From an uncultured Clostridia bacterium (lineage in GTDB: Bacteria > Bacillota > Clostridia > TANB77 > CAG-508), in NCBI GenBank assembly GCA_947595555.1, contig CANQES010000014.1:1-20135 (forward strand): a stretch of 20,135 nucleotides of DNA, given 5' to 3'. The stretch's first letter is position 1; each line of letters starts with the position of its first letter. The position numbers and the translations under genes were made by a program. Of this stretch, positions 13,675 through 20,135 are shown piece after piece. The notes beneath the pieces are model-generated. The model was not told where the DNA came from. It saw only the letters and a program-made list of their open reading frames with translations, and did no database searches.

Positions 13675-15651
13675 TTATACTTCTTTTGCTTTTCTAGGTT
13701 TTCTTGTTTTTTTGGTAGTTTTTTCTTCAACTGCTGAACTACTTACCAAAACACTTTGCTTAATTTTATGACCCCAATGTTTTTCAACAAATTTATCAAA
13801 ATTTTCTGCATCTGTTTCGTCCATATTTTCTCTCATTGCTTTTAAGTTGTCTTGTGTTATTGGATTTGTTATAACATATTCACCATCTACATACTCTAAA
13901 ATGTTTCTGTAAGCATATAATTTTTTGTCTGTTATTTTTTCAAAATAGTGTGTTGCATTGTCAAAGAATTTATCAAATTTTCCTTCTAATGTTTTTTCAT
14001 TTCTATGATCATATGTATATTCGTTTTTTTCTTCAATTGGAATACACTCTGTAATTCTTTCTACATATCTTTTTCCTCTAAAGTCTTTTGTTAAGTGAAC
14101 ATCAAAGTTCAAAACTTGAACAACTTGTTCTTCCGCTGTTTTTTCGTTTGAGAATTGTCCAATTCTCAACATAGAGTTTCTAAGTGCTGTTACTAAGTTT
14201 GGAAAAGTTTTTGCGTGGTGTGTAAATAATGTAAATTTTGATGCAACCTGTGCAGCTTGTATCATCCATGCAGCTACGGGGTCTGTTGCAACCTCACCTA
14301 TGATATTAACAGAACCGTCAGTTTTCTTTTGAACGTCCAAACCTTCTTGTCCTGATATTGTATCAGTTTCTCTAAATGTCAAGATATTTCTAGTTGGATA
14401 AATTTTTCTTAAATGAAGCTCGAAAGCCGTTTCCTGAACACGGATGTTCATAGTTTCATATATATTTTCTATCATACCCATAAGCATTGTTGTTTTACCA
14501 CAACCTTGCTCACCTGTAATAGATGTAATTCTAGCTCCTTTTACTAAATATTTTAATAATTCTATTGATTCATCGCTTCCTGGCTCTCCTTTGAACCATT
14601 GCTCCAATGTAGAACGTTGAACATCAAACTTTCTTACGAAAAAAGCCCATGTTTCAGAAAAGCTTGGTCTTACAACTACGACACGTGAACCATCTTTCAT
14701 TTCATTAATTTTATAACCATTTGTGTCTGATAACTGCCCTGGATTGTTATATTTATAAATATTTTGACACACTCTTTTTAGTTCTGATTCTGTTCCAAAT
14801 GATAAAAATGCTAAACGAATTGATTTACCTTGGAAAAATATCCAAATACTATCACACGCTCTTGGGACTTTGTGTTCTGATATTTGCTCTAAATAATCTC
14901 CACTACCCGTTTGTGCTACTTGGCTTAAAAAGCTTTCTGGAAGTCCAGATACACCACCTGACACACCATCTATATTCATATCTCTAACTTCATCTATGCT
15001 ACTGTATCCTTTGTAATGCTGATAAATTCTTTGCACTACAACTTGCAACTTATCTACAAAAGACATTACAATGTTTTCTTTTTCATAAATGTCTTCTATT
15101 TCTTCATTTGTTATTACATATGAAGGTTTGGTTTCTCCTTCTACATATTTTAATACTGCTAAGTCATACTTTTTTATTAATTCAGTTAATGCTTCATAAG
15201 CAAATTCTTTTTTATATGTATATATTAAAATATCAAATTTATCTTGCGCTGTCAAAAGGGAAGGTATATCAAATGGAATTGCTTTTGATATATTACTTTC
15301 TGAAACTCCATATTCTTTTTGTAATAAATCAAAAATTAATTCTTTAACATATTTTTTATCATTAACATCACCATATGTACATCCTTTTAATGCTTTTTTT
15401 AATGCATATTTTTTGTTCTTTCTTCTTTTTAATTCCTCTTCTGAAAGACCAATATCATACAAGTTAATTTTGGTAATTTCATCTAGCCTCTTTTTTACGA
15501 ATTCTGTCATCTTCTCTATAGTATAAGTTTTGTCATCTACGTCAATCTGTACTTCTACTTCTGCATTTTTCTTCTTTTTGATGCTGTAATAAATAACATA
15601 GATTGCAATTAGTATTACTACTATTATTAGTATGATATTCGTAATTGTCAT
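13675..15651 (-). CDS. CpaF/TadA-like secretion ATPase with N-terminal membrane anchor
   Basis: Hexameric-type ATPase of the type II/IV secretion superfamily, inferred to drive subunit assembly. Walker A is 'GEQGCGKTT' at residues 380-388. A Walker-B-like strand with the catalytic-type Glu is 'VNIIGEV' (448-454, E453). The histidine box 'TLFTHHAKT' (474-482) corresponds to the CpaF 'S-T-I-H-A-N' segment. An N-terminal domain (about 40-340) precedes the ATPase core. Unusually, residues 4-22 ('TNIILIIVVILIAIYVIYYS') form a membrane helix followed by KKKK. Family members are normally soluble, so this enzyme appears bound to the membrane. The C-terminus carries a lysine/arginine-rich tail. The 658-residue length is well above the roughly 450 usual for CpaF. 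GGAGGGG lies 7 bases before the ATG. Confidence 0.88.
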   Translation of the reverse strand: MTITNIILIIVVILIAIYVIYYSIKKKKNAEVEVQIDVDDKTYTIEKMTEFVKKRLDEITKINLYDIGLSEEELKRRKNKKYALKKALKGCTYGDVNDKKYVKELIFDLLQKEYGVSESNISKAIPFDIPSLLTAQDKFDILIYTYKKEFAYEALTELIKKYDLAVLKYVEGETKPSYVITNEEIEDIYEKENIVMSFVDKLQVVVQRIYQHYKGYSSIDEVRDMNIDGVSGGVSGLPESFLSQVAQTGSGDYLEQISEHKVPRACDSIWIFFQGKSIRLAFLSFGTESELKRVCQNIYKYNNPGQLSDTNGYKINEMKDGSRVVVVRPSFSETWAFFVRKFDVQRSTLEQWFKGEPGSDESIELLKYLVKGARITSITGEQGCGKTTMLMGMIENIYETMNIRVQETAFELHLRKIYPTRNILTFRETDTISGQEGLDVQKKTDGSVNIIGEVATDPVAAWMIQAAQVASKFTLFTHHAKTFPNLVTALRNSMLRIGQFSNEKTAEEQVVQVLNFDVHLTKDFRGKRYVERITECIPIEEKNEYTYDHRNEKTLEGKFDKFFDNATHYFEKITDKKLYAYRNILEYVDGEYVITNPITQDNLKAMRENMDETDAENFDKFVEKHWGHKIKQSVLVSSSAVEEKTTKKTRKPRKAKEV

Positions 15652-15665
15652 TTAGGTTCCCCTCC

Positions 15666-16502
15666 TTACATCTTCATCGCTAAATCCTGTAATCTATAGA
15701 TGATATTATCTGCTGTTCTTTTTATTTCTGCTAAAAAGAATCCATTTCTATCATCTTCTCCTGTTTTTCTAAGTTTTAAAAATAAATCTGGTACTCCTGC
15801 TTCTTCACTTGCCTCGAAAAATAAAGTGTTATATGGTATTGTTGAAACTCTATTTTTTTCGCCTAAATACCTAGATATATTTTTTATATTATATTTTGAA
15901 TATTTATCATATCTTCCTAGTAATAATAATACTTTTTTAGATTTTAACATTGGTTGTTCATCTCTCATTTTCATAAAAGTATTAATACTAGCTAGTCTTT
16001 GGCTTAAATTTACAACAATTAAATTAGAATTTCTTAAAATGGTCTCTGAAATATCGTCTCGTACTTGTCTATCTAAGTCTACAAATACTAAATCGTAATA
16101 ATTGTTTGCTAAATTAACGATATCTGGATAATATTTTCTAAGATCATTATATTCCTCTTTTTTGCCTTTAAATGTTGTTAATATTTCTAATCTGTCTTTA
16201 AATATAATTTTTGTATAATTAGTAATAATGTCTGGAGATAGTTTATTACTTTTCATTATTTTTGCTAACCCTGCAATTCCTTCTTCCATCCCCATATTAG
16301 TATTAGGTCCAAATAAACCTAAATTTTTAAGTGCTTTTTTTGGTTCCCAAAAACAATGGTCCAAATTTTCATCTTCATATCCTGTTGATATAAGCAATAT
16401 CCTATAATTATGTTCTATCCCCAAATGCGTACAAACAGCTGCTAAAGATAATGTTTTTCCTGTTTGTTCTCTTCCATTATTCCAAAAAGTTACAATTGAC
16501 AT
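15666..16502 (-). CDS. TadZ/CpaE-like ParA/MinD-family protein
   Basis: The 278-residue product starts with a strand and a deviant Walker A-like loop 'NNGREQTGKTLSLAA' (residues 8-22). K16 and T17 are kept and R11 stands where MinD-type proteins have the signature Lys. Later strands 'RILLISTGYEDENLD' and 'LVFVDLDRQ' match switch/Walker-B positions of SIMIBI ATPases. In Tad systems such a protein (TadZ/CpaE) marks the cell position where the machine assembles. Position next to the ATPase gene supports this. AGGAG lies 7 bases before the ATG. Nucleotide binding is plausible but not certain with this loop. Confidence 0.72.
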   Translation of the reverse strand: MSIVTFWNNGREQTGKTLSLAAVCTHLGIEHNYRILLISTGYEDENLDHCFWEPKKALKNLGLFGPNTNMGMEEGIAGLAKIMKSNKLSPDIITNYTKIIFKDRLEILTTFKGKKEEYNDLRKYYPDIVNLANNYYDLVFVDLDRQVRDDISETILRNSNLIVVNLSQRLASINTFMKMRDEQPMLKSKKVLLLLGRYDKYSKYNIKNISRYLGEKNRVSTIPYNTLFFEASEEAGVPDLFLKLRKTGEDDRNGFFLAEIKRTADNIIYRLQDLAMKM

Positions 16503-16516
16503 CTTCGTACTCCTTT

Positions 16517-17209
16517 TTAAATATTTTTCATAGCCTTCCTTATATTTGCTTCGCTTACATCCCCTAATATTTCTTCTGTTAGGTATGCCAGTCCATCTTT
16601 ATATTGAACACTCAATTTCTTAAATCTTATTTTTGCAAATCTTTCATTTTCATAAATAACATTTAAATCTCCATTTTCAATTGGGAAATAAATTTTGTAC
16701 TCATTCCATACTATTTTATAACCTAATGAAAGAAAATTTAAATAATCATCTTCTTCTTTTAGCATGTCTCTTGAAAATAATATTTTTGTTAAACTTACTA
16801 CATCTTGCAATCCATTTAAAATGTCTAATCCTTTTTTTAGTGAATAGTTATCAAATGAAGTTATAAAATATTTTTTTTGTGCATCCATTAAGTCGAATTT
16901 TTCAAATCCTTCTACATTATCTGTATCTATCAATGCAATATCATATTCCATTTCATTTTCTTCGGCAACGCCTAAATATTTTTTTATTTCTGTTATATTT
17001 GAGAATCCAACTGCTATGTCAATATCTTCAAAATCCGTAACATATCTTAATGTAGGGTTTATAACAGGTACTACATACCTTGCTTTTTGATTAACAGTAG
17101 AATCTATTACTATTACCTTTTTACCTAATAATGTTATAATTTTAGCTATATATATAATTAAGTCTGTTTTGTCATACGCTCCTATAAACCCTATGTTTTT
17201 CATCTGCAT
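16517..17209 (-). CDS. Degenerate ParA/TadZ-like protein
   Basis: The 230-residue product has the ParA-like order strand, loop, helix, strand: 'NIGFIGAYDKTDLIIYIAKI' followed by 'KKVIVIDST', then 'YDIALIDTDNVEGFEKF'. The P-loop region 'GAYDKTDL' (residues 10-17) keeps K14 and T15. Asp replaces the glycine before the Lys and the N-terminal signature Lys is missing, so ATP hydrolysis is doubtful. It lies directly before the TadZ-like gene, giving a tandem pair. I infer a non-catalytic partner or regulator of the neighbour. The start could also be the second ATG (17203), which has a 10-base spacing from AGGAG against 4 for the first. Confidence 0.6.
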   Translation of the reverse strand: MQMKNIGFIGAYDKTDLIIYIAKIITLLGKKVIVIDSTVNQKARYVVPVINPTLRYVTDFEDIDIAVGFSNITEIKKYLGVAEENEMEYDIALIDTDNVEGFEKFDLMDAQKKYFITSFDNYSLKKGLDILNGLQDVVSLTKILFSRDMLKEEDDYLNFLSLGYKIVWNEYKIYFPIENGDLNVIYENERFAKIRFKKLSVQYKDGLAYLTEEILGDVSEANIRKAMKNI

Positions 17210-17222
17210 TCTTCTCCTTTAT

Positions 17223-18317
17223 TTACTCTATTTCTCCTGTTAAGGAATCTAAATATTTCTTTCTTGAATTTTTAGAATTTGTTATACTTTCTTGCATTTT
17301 TGTTTCTTCATTAGAACTTGATTGTTCACCTTGTTCATTAATTACACTATCAATATAATTATTTCTTAAATCTGCTGCATTTGTATTGTTATATCTATTT
17401 GATAATTCATTCATAGCTCTTTCTAAGATATTTGGATCACTTTCTAATAATCTAGTTGCAGGTCCTCCAAGTGGATATGTTGGAGTTGATGCATCTTGCA
17501 TTCCAGGTTCTGTATATTTAGTTGCATATAATTTAGAACCATTAATTTTATAAGCATCAACAATTGCACAGCTCATATGTAATATTTCATCTTCTGTTAG
17601 ATTTAACCAGATCGTATCTTCTGAATCAGAACCATCAACATTAGGAAGTGTGACTTCTTTTTTTGAAGTTACAATATAATCTTGACCAGATGGCAACAAT
17701 AATCTTATATCAATATAATCTCCATTCGTTAAATCCATTGGTAATACAATCATATTATATTCTTGTTTTCTCATATCATCTTGTACAACATTATCACTTT
17801 TGCTTAGTAATTCAGTTGTAATTAATGTATTCTTCTTCATAGTAACTTTTGCTACTAAAGGTACACTATTTAATTCTAAATATTCTTTTGCACCATTTCT
17901 TTCAATATAATAGTTATCTGTTTCATCTTCTTTTTGTAATTCAAAGTCATGATTATCCTTTTTTACGTATAATTTTGGAACATTATTATCATATTTAGTA
18001 ATAATATCATTTCCTTCCTTATCTTGTAATGCATAATTTTTTATTAAGTCAATATCACTAGTAGCATTACTTGGAACAAGAGTTTTATTAACAGTTTTTG
18101 GTTCTAACATATCTTCTGTAATAACTTGACCTGAACTAACATCTTGATTTAATACATATGCTTGTGTTTGTTGTTTCAATTGTTCCTGTTCTTTTTTAGT
18201 TTTGTTTATTAATTGCATGAATAAAAATGCTATAATTAATCCAGTAATTACTAACATTAATAACATACCTAATAGAAATGAATTTCTTGCCTTTCTTTGC
18301 ATTGGATTTGTTGCCAT
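17223..18317 (-). CDS. CpaB/RcpC-like SAF-domain protein
   Basis: The 364-residue product has one N-terminal membrane helix (about residues 14-36), a short charged linker and a SAF-type domain ('AYVLNQDVSSGQVITEDML', about 53-71). A second similar segment ('SVPLVAKVTMKKNTLITTEL', about 151-170) comes before a beta-rich region ('IVLPMDLTNGDYIDIRLLLP'). This is the CpaB/RcpC layout of Tad pilus loci. In Gram-negative bacteria the partner is the outer-membrane secretin, which is absent here, so the protein may instead bind cell wall or guide subunits. It heads the operon, with GGAGG 8 bases before the ATG and a candidate promoter upstream. Confidence 0.78.
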   Translation of the reverse strand: MATNPMQRKARNSFLLGMLLMLVITGLIIAFLFMQLINKTKKEQEQLKQQTQAYVLNQDVSSGQVITEDMLEPKTVNKTLVPSNATSDIDLIKNYALQDKEGNDIITKYDNNVPKLYVKKDNHDFELQKEDETDNYYIERNGAKEYLELNSVPLVAKVTMKKNTLITTELLSKSDNVVQDDMRKQEYNMIVLPMDLTNGDYIDIRLLLPSGQDYIVTSKKEVTLPNVDGSDSEDTIWLNLTEDEILHMSCAIVDAYKINGSKLYATKYTEPGMQDASTPTYPLGGPATRLLESDPNILERAMNELSNRYNNTNAADLRNNYIDSVINEQGEQSSSNEETKMQESITNSKNSRKKYLDSLTGEIE

Positions 18318-18379
18318 GACAAATTCCTCCTTTATTTTTTATTTTATTATATTTTTTTACAAAATACCTTATCTATTTT

Positions 18380-18408
18380 ATTTTAACGCAAACTTACACT
18401 AAAAGCAA
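18380..18408 (-). promoter_or_regulatory. Candidate promoter of the pilus-like operon
   Basis: The minus strand has TTGCTT (18403-18408) and TAAAAT (18380-18385) separated by 17 bases, about 62 bases upstream of the CpaB-like ATG. The -35 matches only three of six consensus bases, so the promoter would be weak or need an activator. Confidence 0.45.
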
Positions 18409-18441
18409 TAAAATTATTTATTGTTATAAAAAGTTAATAGT

Positions 18442-18463
18442 TTTGTAATATTTTTGTAATATT
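18442..18463. repeat. Tandem 11-base direct repeat upstream of the pilus-like operon
   Basis: TTTGTAATATT occurs twice back to back (18442-18452 and 18453-18463). It lies 34 bases upstream of the candidate -35 and just past the terminator of the neighbouring HAD gene. One repeat per helical turn is the layout of a regulator-binding site; this is inference. Confidence 0.55.
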
Positions 18464-18469
18464 TGCTGT

Positions 18470-18512
18470 AAAAGAGTTGCTATTCCATAAATAATTGAAT
18501 AGAAACTCTTTT
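18470..18512 (-). terminator. Terminator of the HAD phosphatase gene
   Basis: AAAAGAGTT-T-CTATTC pairs with GAATAG-C-AACTCTTTT (minus strand): 15 pairs with one mismatch and an 11-base loop. The 5' arm starts inside the HAD stop codon. The T-run is part of the 3' arm. Confidence 0.75.
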
Positions 18513-19380
18513 AACAAAATTTGTGTAGCACTTTGGCAACACCTTCATTTTCATTTGTACTTGTTATATAATCAGCAACCTGAACTACATCAGGTGCACT
18601 TCCTTCCATAACAACTCCTAAGCCCGCTTCTTGTATCATTTTTTTATCATTTACATTATCACCAATGGCAATTACTGCACTTCTGTCTATTTTTAGTTGT
18701 TGTATTAGATATTCAATAGCATTCCACTTATCTACATTGCTACCTGTTATTTCTGTATAATAGTATTCTATTATTTTTTCTTCTGTTCCTTGCTTAATCG
18801 TTTTTCTAGACATGTGTGAAACATCTAGTACATCAATTCCTTCAATTTTTCTTATTTTTTTTATGATTGACTGAAATACTGCTTTGCTTTCATCACATAT
18901 CGTCATTTTTATAAATTTATTTTCTTTTATATTTTTTACATATTCGTACATGTTTTCAACAATACTAATTTTAGTTCTTTTGCTTTCTTCTTTTTTTAAA
19001 TTTTCTTTGTGATAATATAATACATTATGTTTTAGCGCTTTTGCTAATATTGTTTGCTCTGTATAAACATTATAAGAAATACTATTATCTTCACATATTT
19101 TTATCATTTCTAGTATTTTGTCTTTTGGTAAAAATTTTTCATAGATAATTTCGTCTTTTTGGATATCATAAATTATAGATCCATTTCCTGCAATAAAGTA
19201 TTTATTACTTCCTATGTCTTTCGCAATTTCTTTTATAGAATCTATTGGTCTTCCTGAAGCTATAATAACGTCAATGTTTTTATCTATTGTAGCTTTTATT
19301 GCTTTTTTTGTGTTTTCTGTAACAATACCATAAGAATTTAACATAGTTCCATCTAAATCTACTGCTACTAGTTTGTACAT
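18511..19380 (-). CDS. Cof-type HAD-IIB phosphatase
   Basis: Cytoplasmic magnesium-dependent hydrolase of small phosphorylated metabolites; the substrate cannot be read from sequence. Motif I is 'VAVDLDGTML' (nucleophile D8, acid D10 from the chosen start), motif II is 'IASGRPIDSI', and motif III/IV is 'AVIAIGDNVNDKKMIQEAG'. The 289-residue length fits the Cof/YwpJ group with its IIB cap domain. The start is the ATG at 19380, 8 bases after GGGAG. An in-frame GTG three codons upstream overlaps that ribosome site and is unlikely. It is monocistronic, with a near-consensus promoter and an overlapping terminator. Confidence 0.95.
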   Translation of the reverse strand: MYKLVAVDLDGTMLNSYGIVTENTKKAIKATIDKNIDVIIASGRPIDSIKEIAKDIGSNKYFIAGNGSIIYDIQKDEIIYEKFLPKDKILEMIKICEDNSISYNVYTEQTILAKALKHNVLYYHKENLKKEESKRTKISIVENMYEYVKNIKENKFIKMTICDESKAVFQSIIKKIRKIEGIDVLDVSHMSRKTIKQGTEEKIIEYYYTEITGSNVDKWNAIEYLIQQLKIDRSAVIAIGDNVNDKKMIQEAGLGVVMEGSAPDVVQVADYITSTNENEGVAKVLHKFC

Positions 19381-19407
19381 ATTTTTCACTCCCTATTACT
19401 GTTTTAT

Positions 19408-19436
19408 ATTATAACTTCTATTTTTCTAAATTGCAA
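19408..19436 (-). promoter_or_regulatory. Sigma-A promoter of the HAD phosphatase gene
   Basis: TTGCAA (19431-19436) and a perfect TATAAT (19408-19413) on the minus strand, 17 bases apart, end about 28 bases before the ATG. Confidence 0.85.
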
Positions 19437-19558
19437 GACATTTATCTTTTTGTTTTGGTAAAAATTACTTGTTTATTTTTTTCTTTTTTGGCGAATGATA
19501 GTATTAGAAAAAGCAAAGGTTTTTTCTTATATGTAATATTACAGGAGGTGAAAAAACA

Positions 19559-19756
19559 ATGGCAAATAATTCAAACAAAAAATTAGTTCCAGAAGCTATG
19601 ACTGCTTTAGATAAATTTAAATATGAAGTAGCTAGTGAAGTTGGTGTTACTTTAAAAGACGGATATAACGGAGACCTTTCTTCTAAAGATGCAGGTAAAA
19701 TCGGTGGTAACATGGTTAGAAAGATGATCCAACAAGCTGAACAACAAATGAAATAG
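19559..19756 (+). CDS. Alpha/beta-type small acid-soluble spore protein
   Basis: DNA-coating protein of the dormant spore that protects DNA from UV and heat and is degraded by GPR protease at germination. The 65-residue product has both family signatures. One is 'KFKYEVASEVGV' (residues 19-30), which contains the GPR cleavage site. The other is 'DLSSKDAGKIGGNMVRKMIQ' (about 40-59), which binds DNA. The ATG follows a textbook AGGAGGTG by 8 bases, indicating strong translation. I could not place a convincing sigma-G promoter in the upstream 120 bases, although a GTAATATTAC palindrome lies just before the ribosome site. A strong terminator follows. Confidence 0.97.
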   Translation: MANNSNKKLVPEAMTALDKFKYEVASEVGVTLKDGYNGDLSSKDAGKIGGNMVRKMIQQAEQQMK

Positions 19757-19833
19757 TTTTATTTCTAATTACCGTTTTTTTATAATGGTAGGAAGTTAAA
19801 TTTTGTTTTTATTTATTTTGTTTTAAAATACAT

Positions 19834-19868
19834 AAAGGCAGGATTTGATTTCCTGCCTTTTCTTTTTT
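19834..19868 (+). terminator. Intrinsic terminator of the SASP gene
   Basis: AAAGGCAGGA and TCCTGCCTTT form a perfect 10-pair stem with a 7-base loop, followed by TCTTTTTT. It lies 77 bases after the SASP stop; the bases between are AT-rich with no gene. Confidence 0.95.
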
Positions 19869-19895
19869 ATTTTTCCATCTTTATAATTTTACCTA

Positions 19896-20135
19896 TTATT
19901 GTTGTTTGTTCATTATATTTGATATTTGTTCTTTTAGTTCATTCAGTTCTTCTGTTAAAAACCCCCATATCATTGTCAAGTTTACTCCCTCGTAATCATG
20001 TACGATTCTGTTTCTTAGAGATTTTAATCCTTGCCATTCTATTTGTGAATTTTCTTTTATGATTTCTTTACTAACTTTCCCTGCAAGTTCTCCTATCTGA
20101 CTTAAATTAAAAACACATGCATTTATAGTTTTTTT
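19896..20135 (-). CDS. HepT/DUF86-like toxin ribonuclease, 5' part outside the window
   Basis: Only the last 79 codons are present; the frame is open to the window edge. The segment matches the HepT/DUF86 HEPN fold: 'CVFNLSQIGELAGKVSKEI', 'IEWQGLKSLRNRIVHDYEGV' and 'MIWGFLTEELNELKEQI'. 'RNRIVHDY' is the RX4HXY motif of HepT toxins: the Arg/His pair gives ribonuclease activity and the Tyr is the residue that a partner MntA nucleotidyltransferase modifies to neutralise it. The partner gene, if any, would lie beyond 20135. HepT proteins are around 110-140 residues, so about a third is missing. Confidence 0.85.
   Translation of the reverse strand, partial: KKTINACVFNLSQIGELAGKVSKEIIKENSQIEWQGLKSLRNRIVHDYEGVNLTMIWGFLTEELNELKEQISNIMNKQQ

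Noticed and set aside
15700..16098. Plus-strand open frame opposite the TadZ-like gene
   Set aside because: Antisense shadow of a gene with family motifs; no start signals and low-complexity composition.
19441..19545. Sigma-G promoter for the SASP gene
   Set aside because: Several partial matches (GAATG, AGTATTA, CTTATATG) exist but none has a proper pair at 16-18 bases, so I did not annotate one.
1..20135. CRISPR array, tRNA or rRNA genes, insertion sequences
   Set aside because: No regularly spaced repeats, no cloverleaf-like segments, no rRNA-like GC-rich blocks and no transposase-like product were seen on either strand.

Overview
The window is AT-rich (low GC judged by eye, not computed) and comes from an endospore-forming, Gram-positive-type member of the Firmicutes, most likely the class Clostridia. 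The spore-former call rests on three genes: spoVG behind a sigma-H-type promoter, spoIVB with its full catalytic triad behind a sigma-G-type promoter, and an alpha/beta-type small acid-soluble spore protein. Shine-Dalgarno sites are strong and purine-rich throughout. No stretch longer than 300 bases lacks a gene.

Left part (1-6334), housekeeping and sporulation. On the minus strand, pth and a short RNase E/G-family gene form a two-gene operon. A RhuM-family gene follows whose 3' end is frame-disrupted. Next is spoVG, divergent from murC on the plus strand. murC and spoIVB converge on a long, nearly perfect inverted repeat that fills the gap between their stop codons.

Centre (6336-18408), about 12 kb of tightly packed minus-strand genes. 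This looks like one operon for a strongly diverged Tad/Flp-type machine of the type IV pilus superfamily. In transcription order it holds a CpaB/RcpC-like SAF protein, two consecutive ParA/MinD-like proteins (the first with a degenerate P-loop), a CpaF/TadA-like ATPase with its own N-terminal membrane anchor, and two T2SF-type membrane proteins (TadB-like and TadC-like, overlapping). These are followed by five small one-helix proteins that share a 'MENAS-(K/R)-AL' start and/or a downstream 'F-x-x-x-Y ... V-x-G ... L-(I/L)-N-x-A' region, a further one-helix protein, and a large extracytoplasmic protein whose membrane anchor is in another reading frame. No prepilin peptidase, secretin or classical Flp pilin is visible, and the four MENAS-type proteins have no prepilin-peptidase glycine. 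This locus is the candidate undescribed system. I infer an envelope appendage or secretion machine built from unprocessed pilin-like subunits and transcribed just ahead of spoIVB.

Right part (18470-20135): a Cof-type HAD phosphatase (minus strand) with its own promoter and terminator, the SASP gene (plus strand) with a textbook terminator, and at the edge the 3' part of a HepT/DUF86 toxin-like gene.

Three reading-frame breaks stand out: two in the RhuM gene at A-runs, and one after the signal-anchor of the large protein at the end of the pilus-like operon. Family names are from recognition of sequence motifs and gene order; no search was run.
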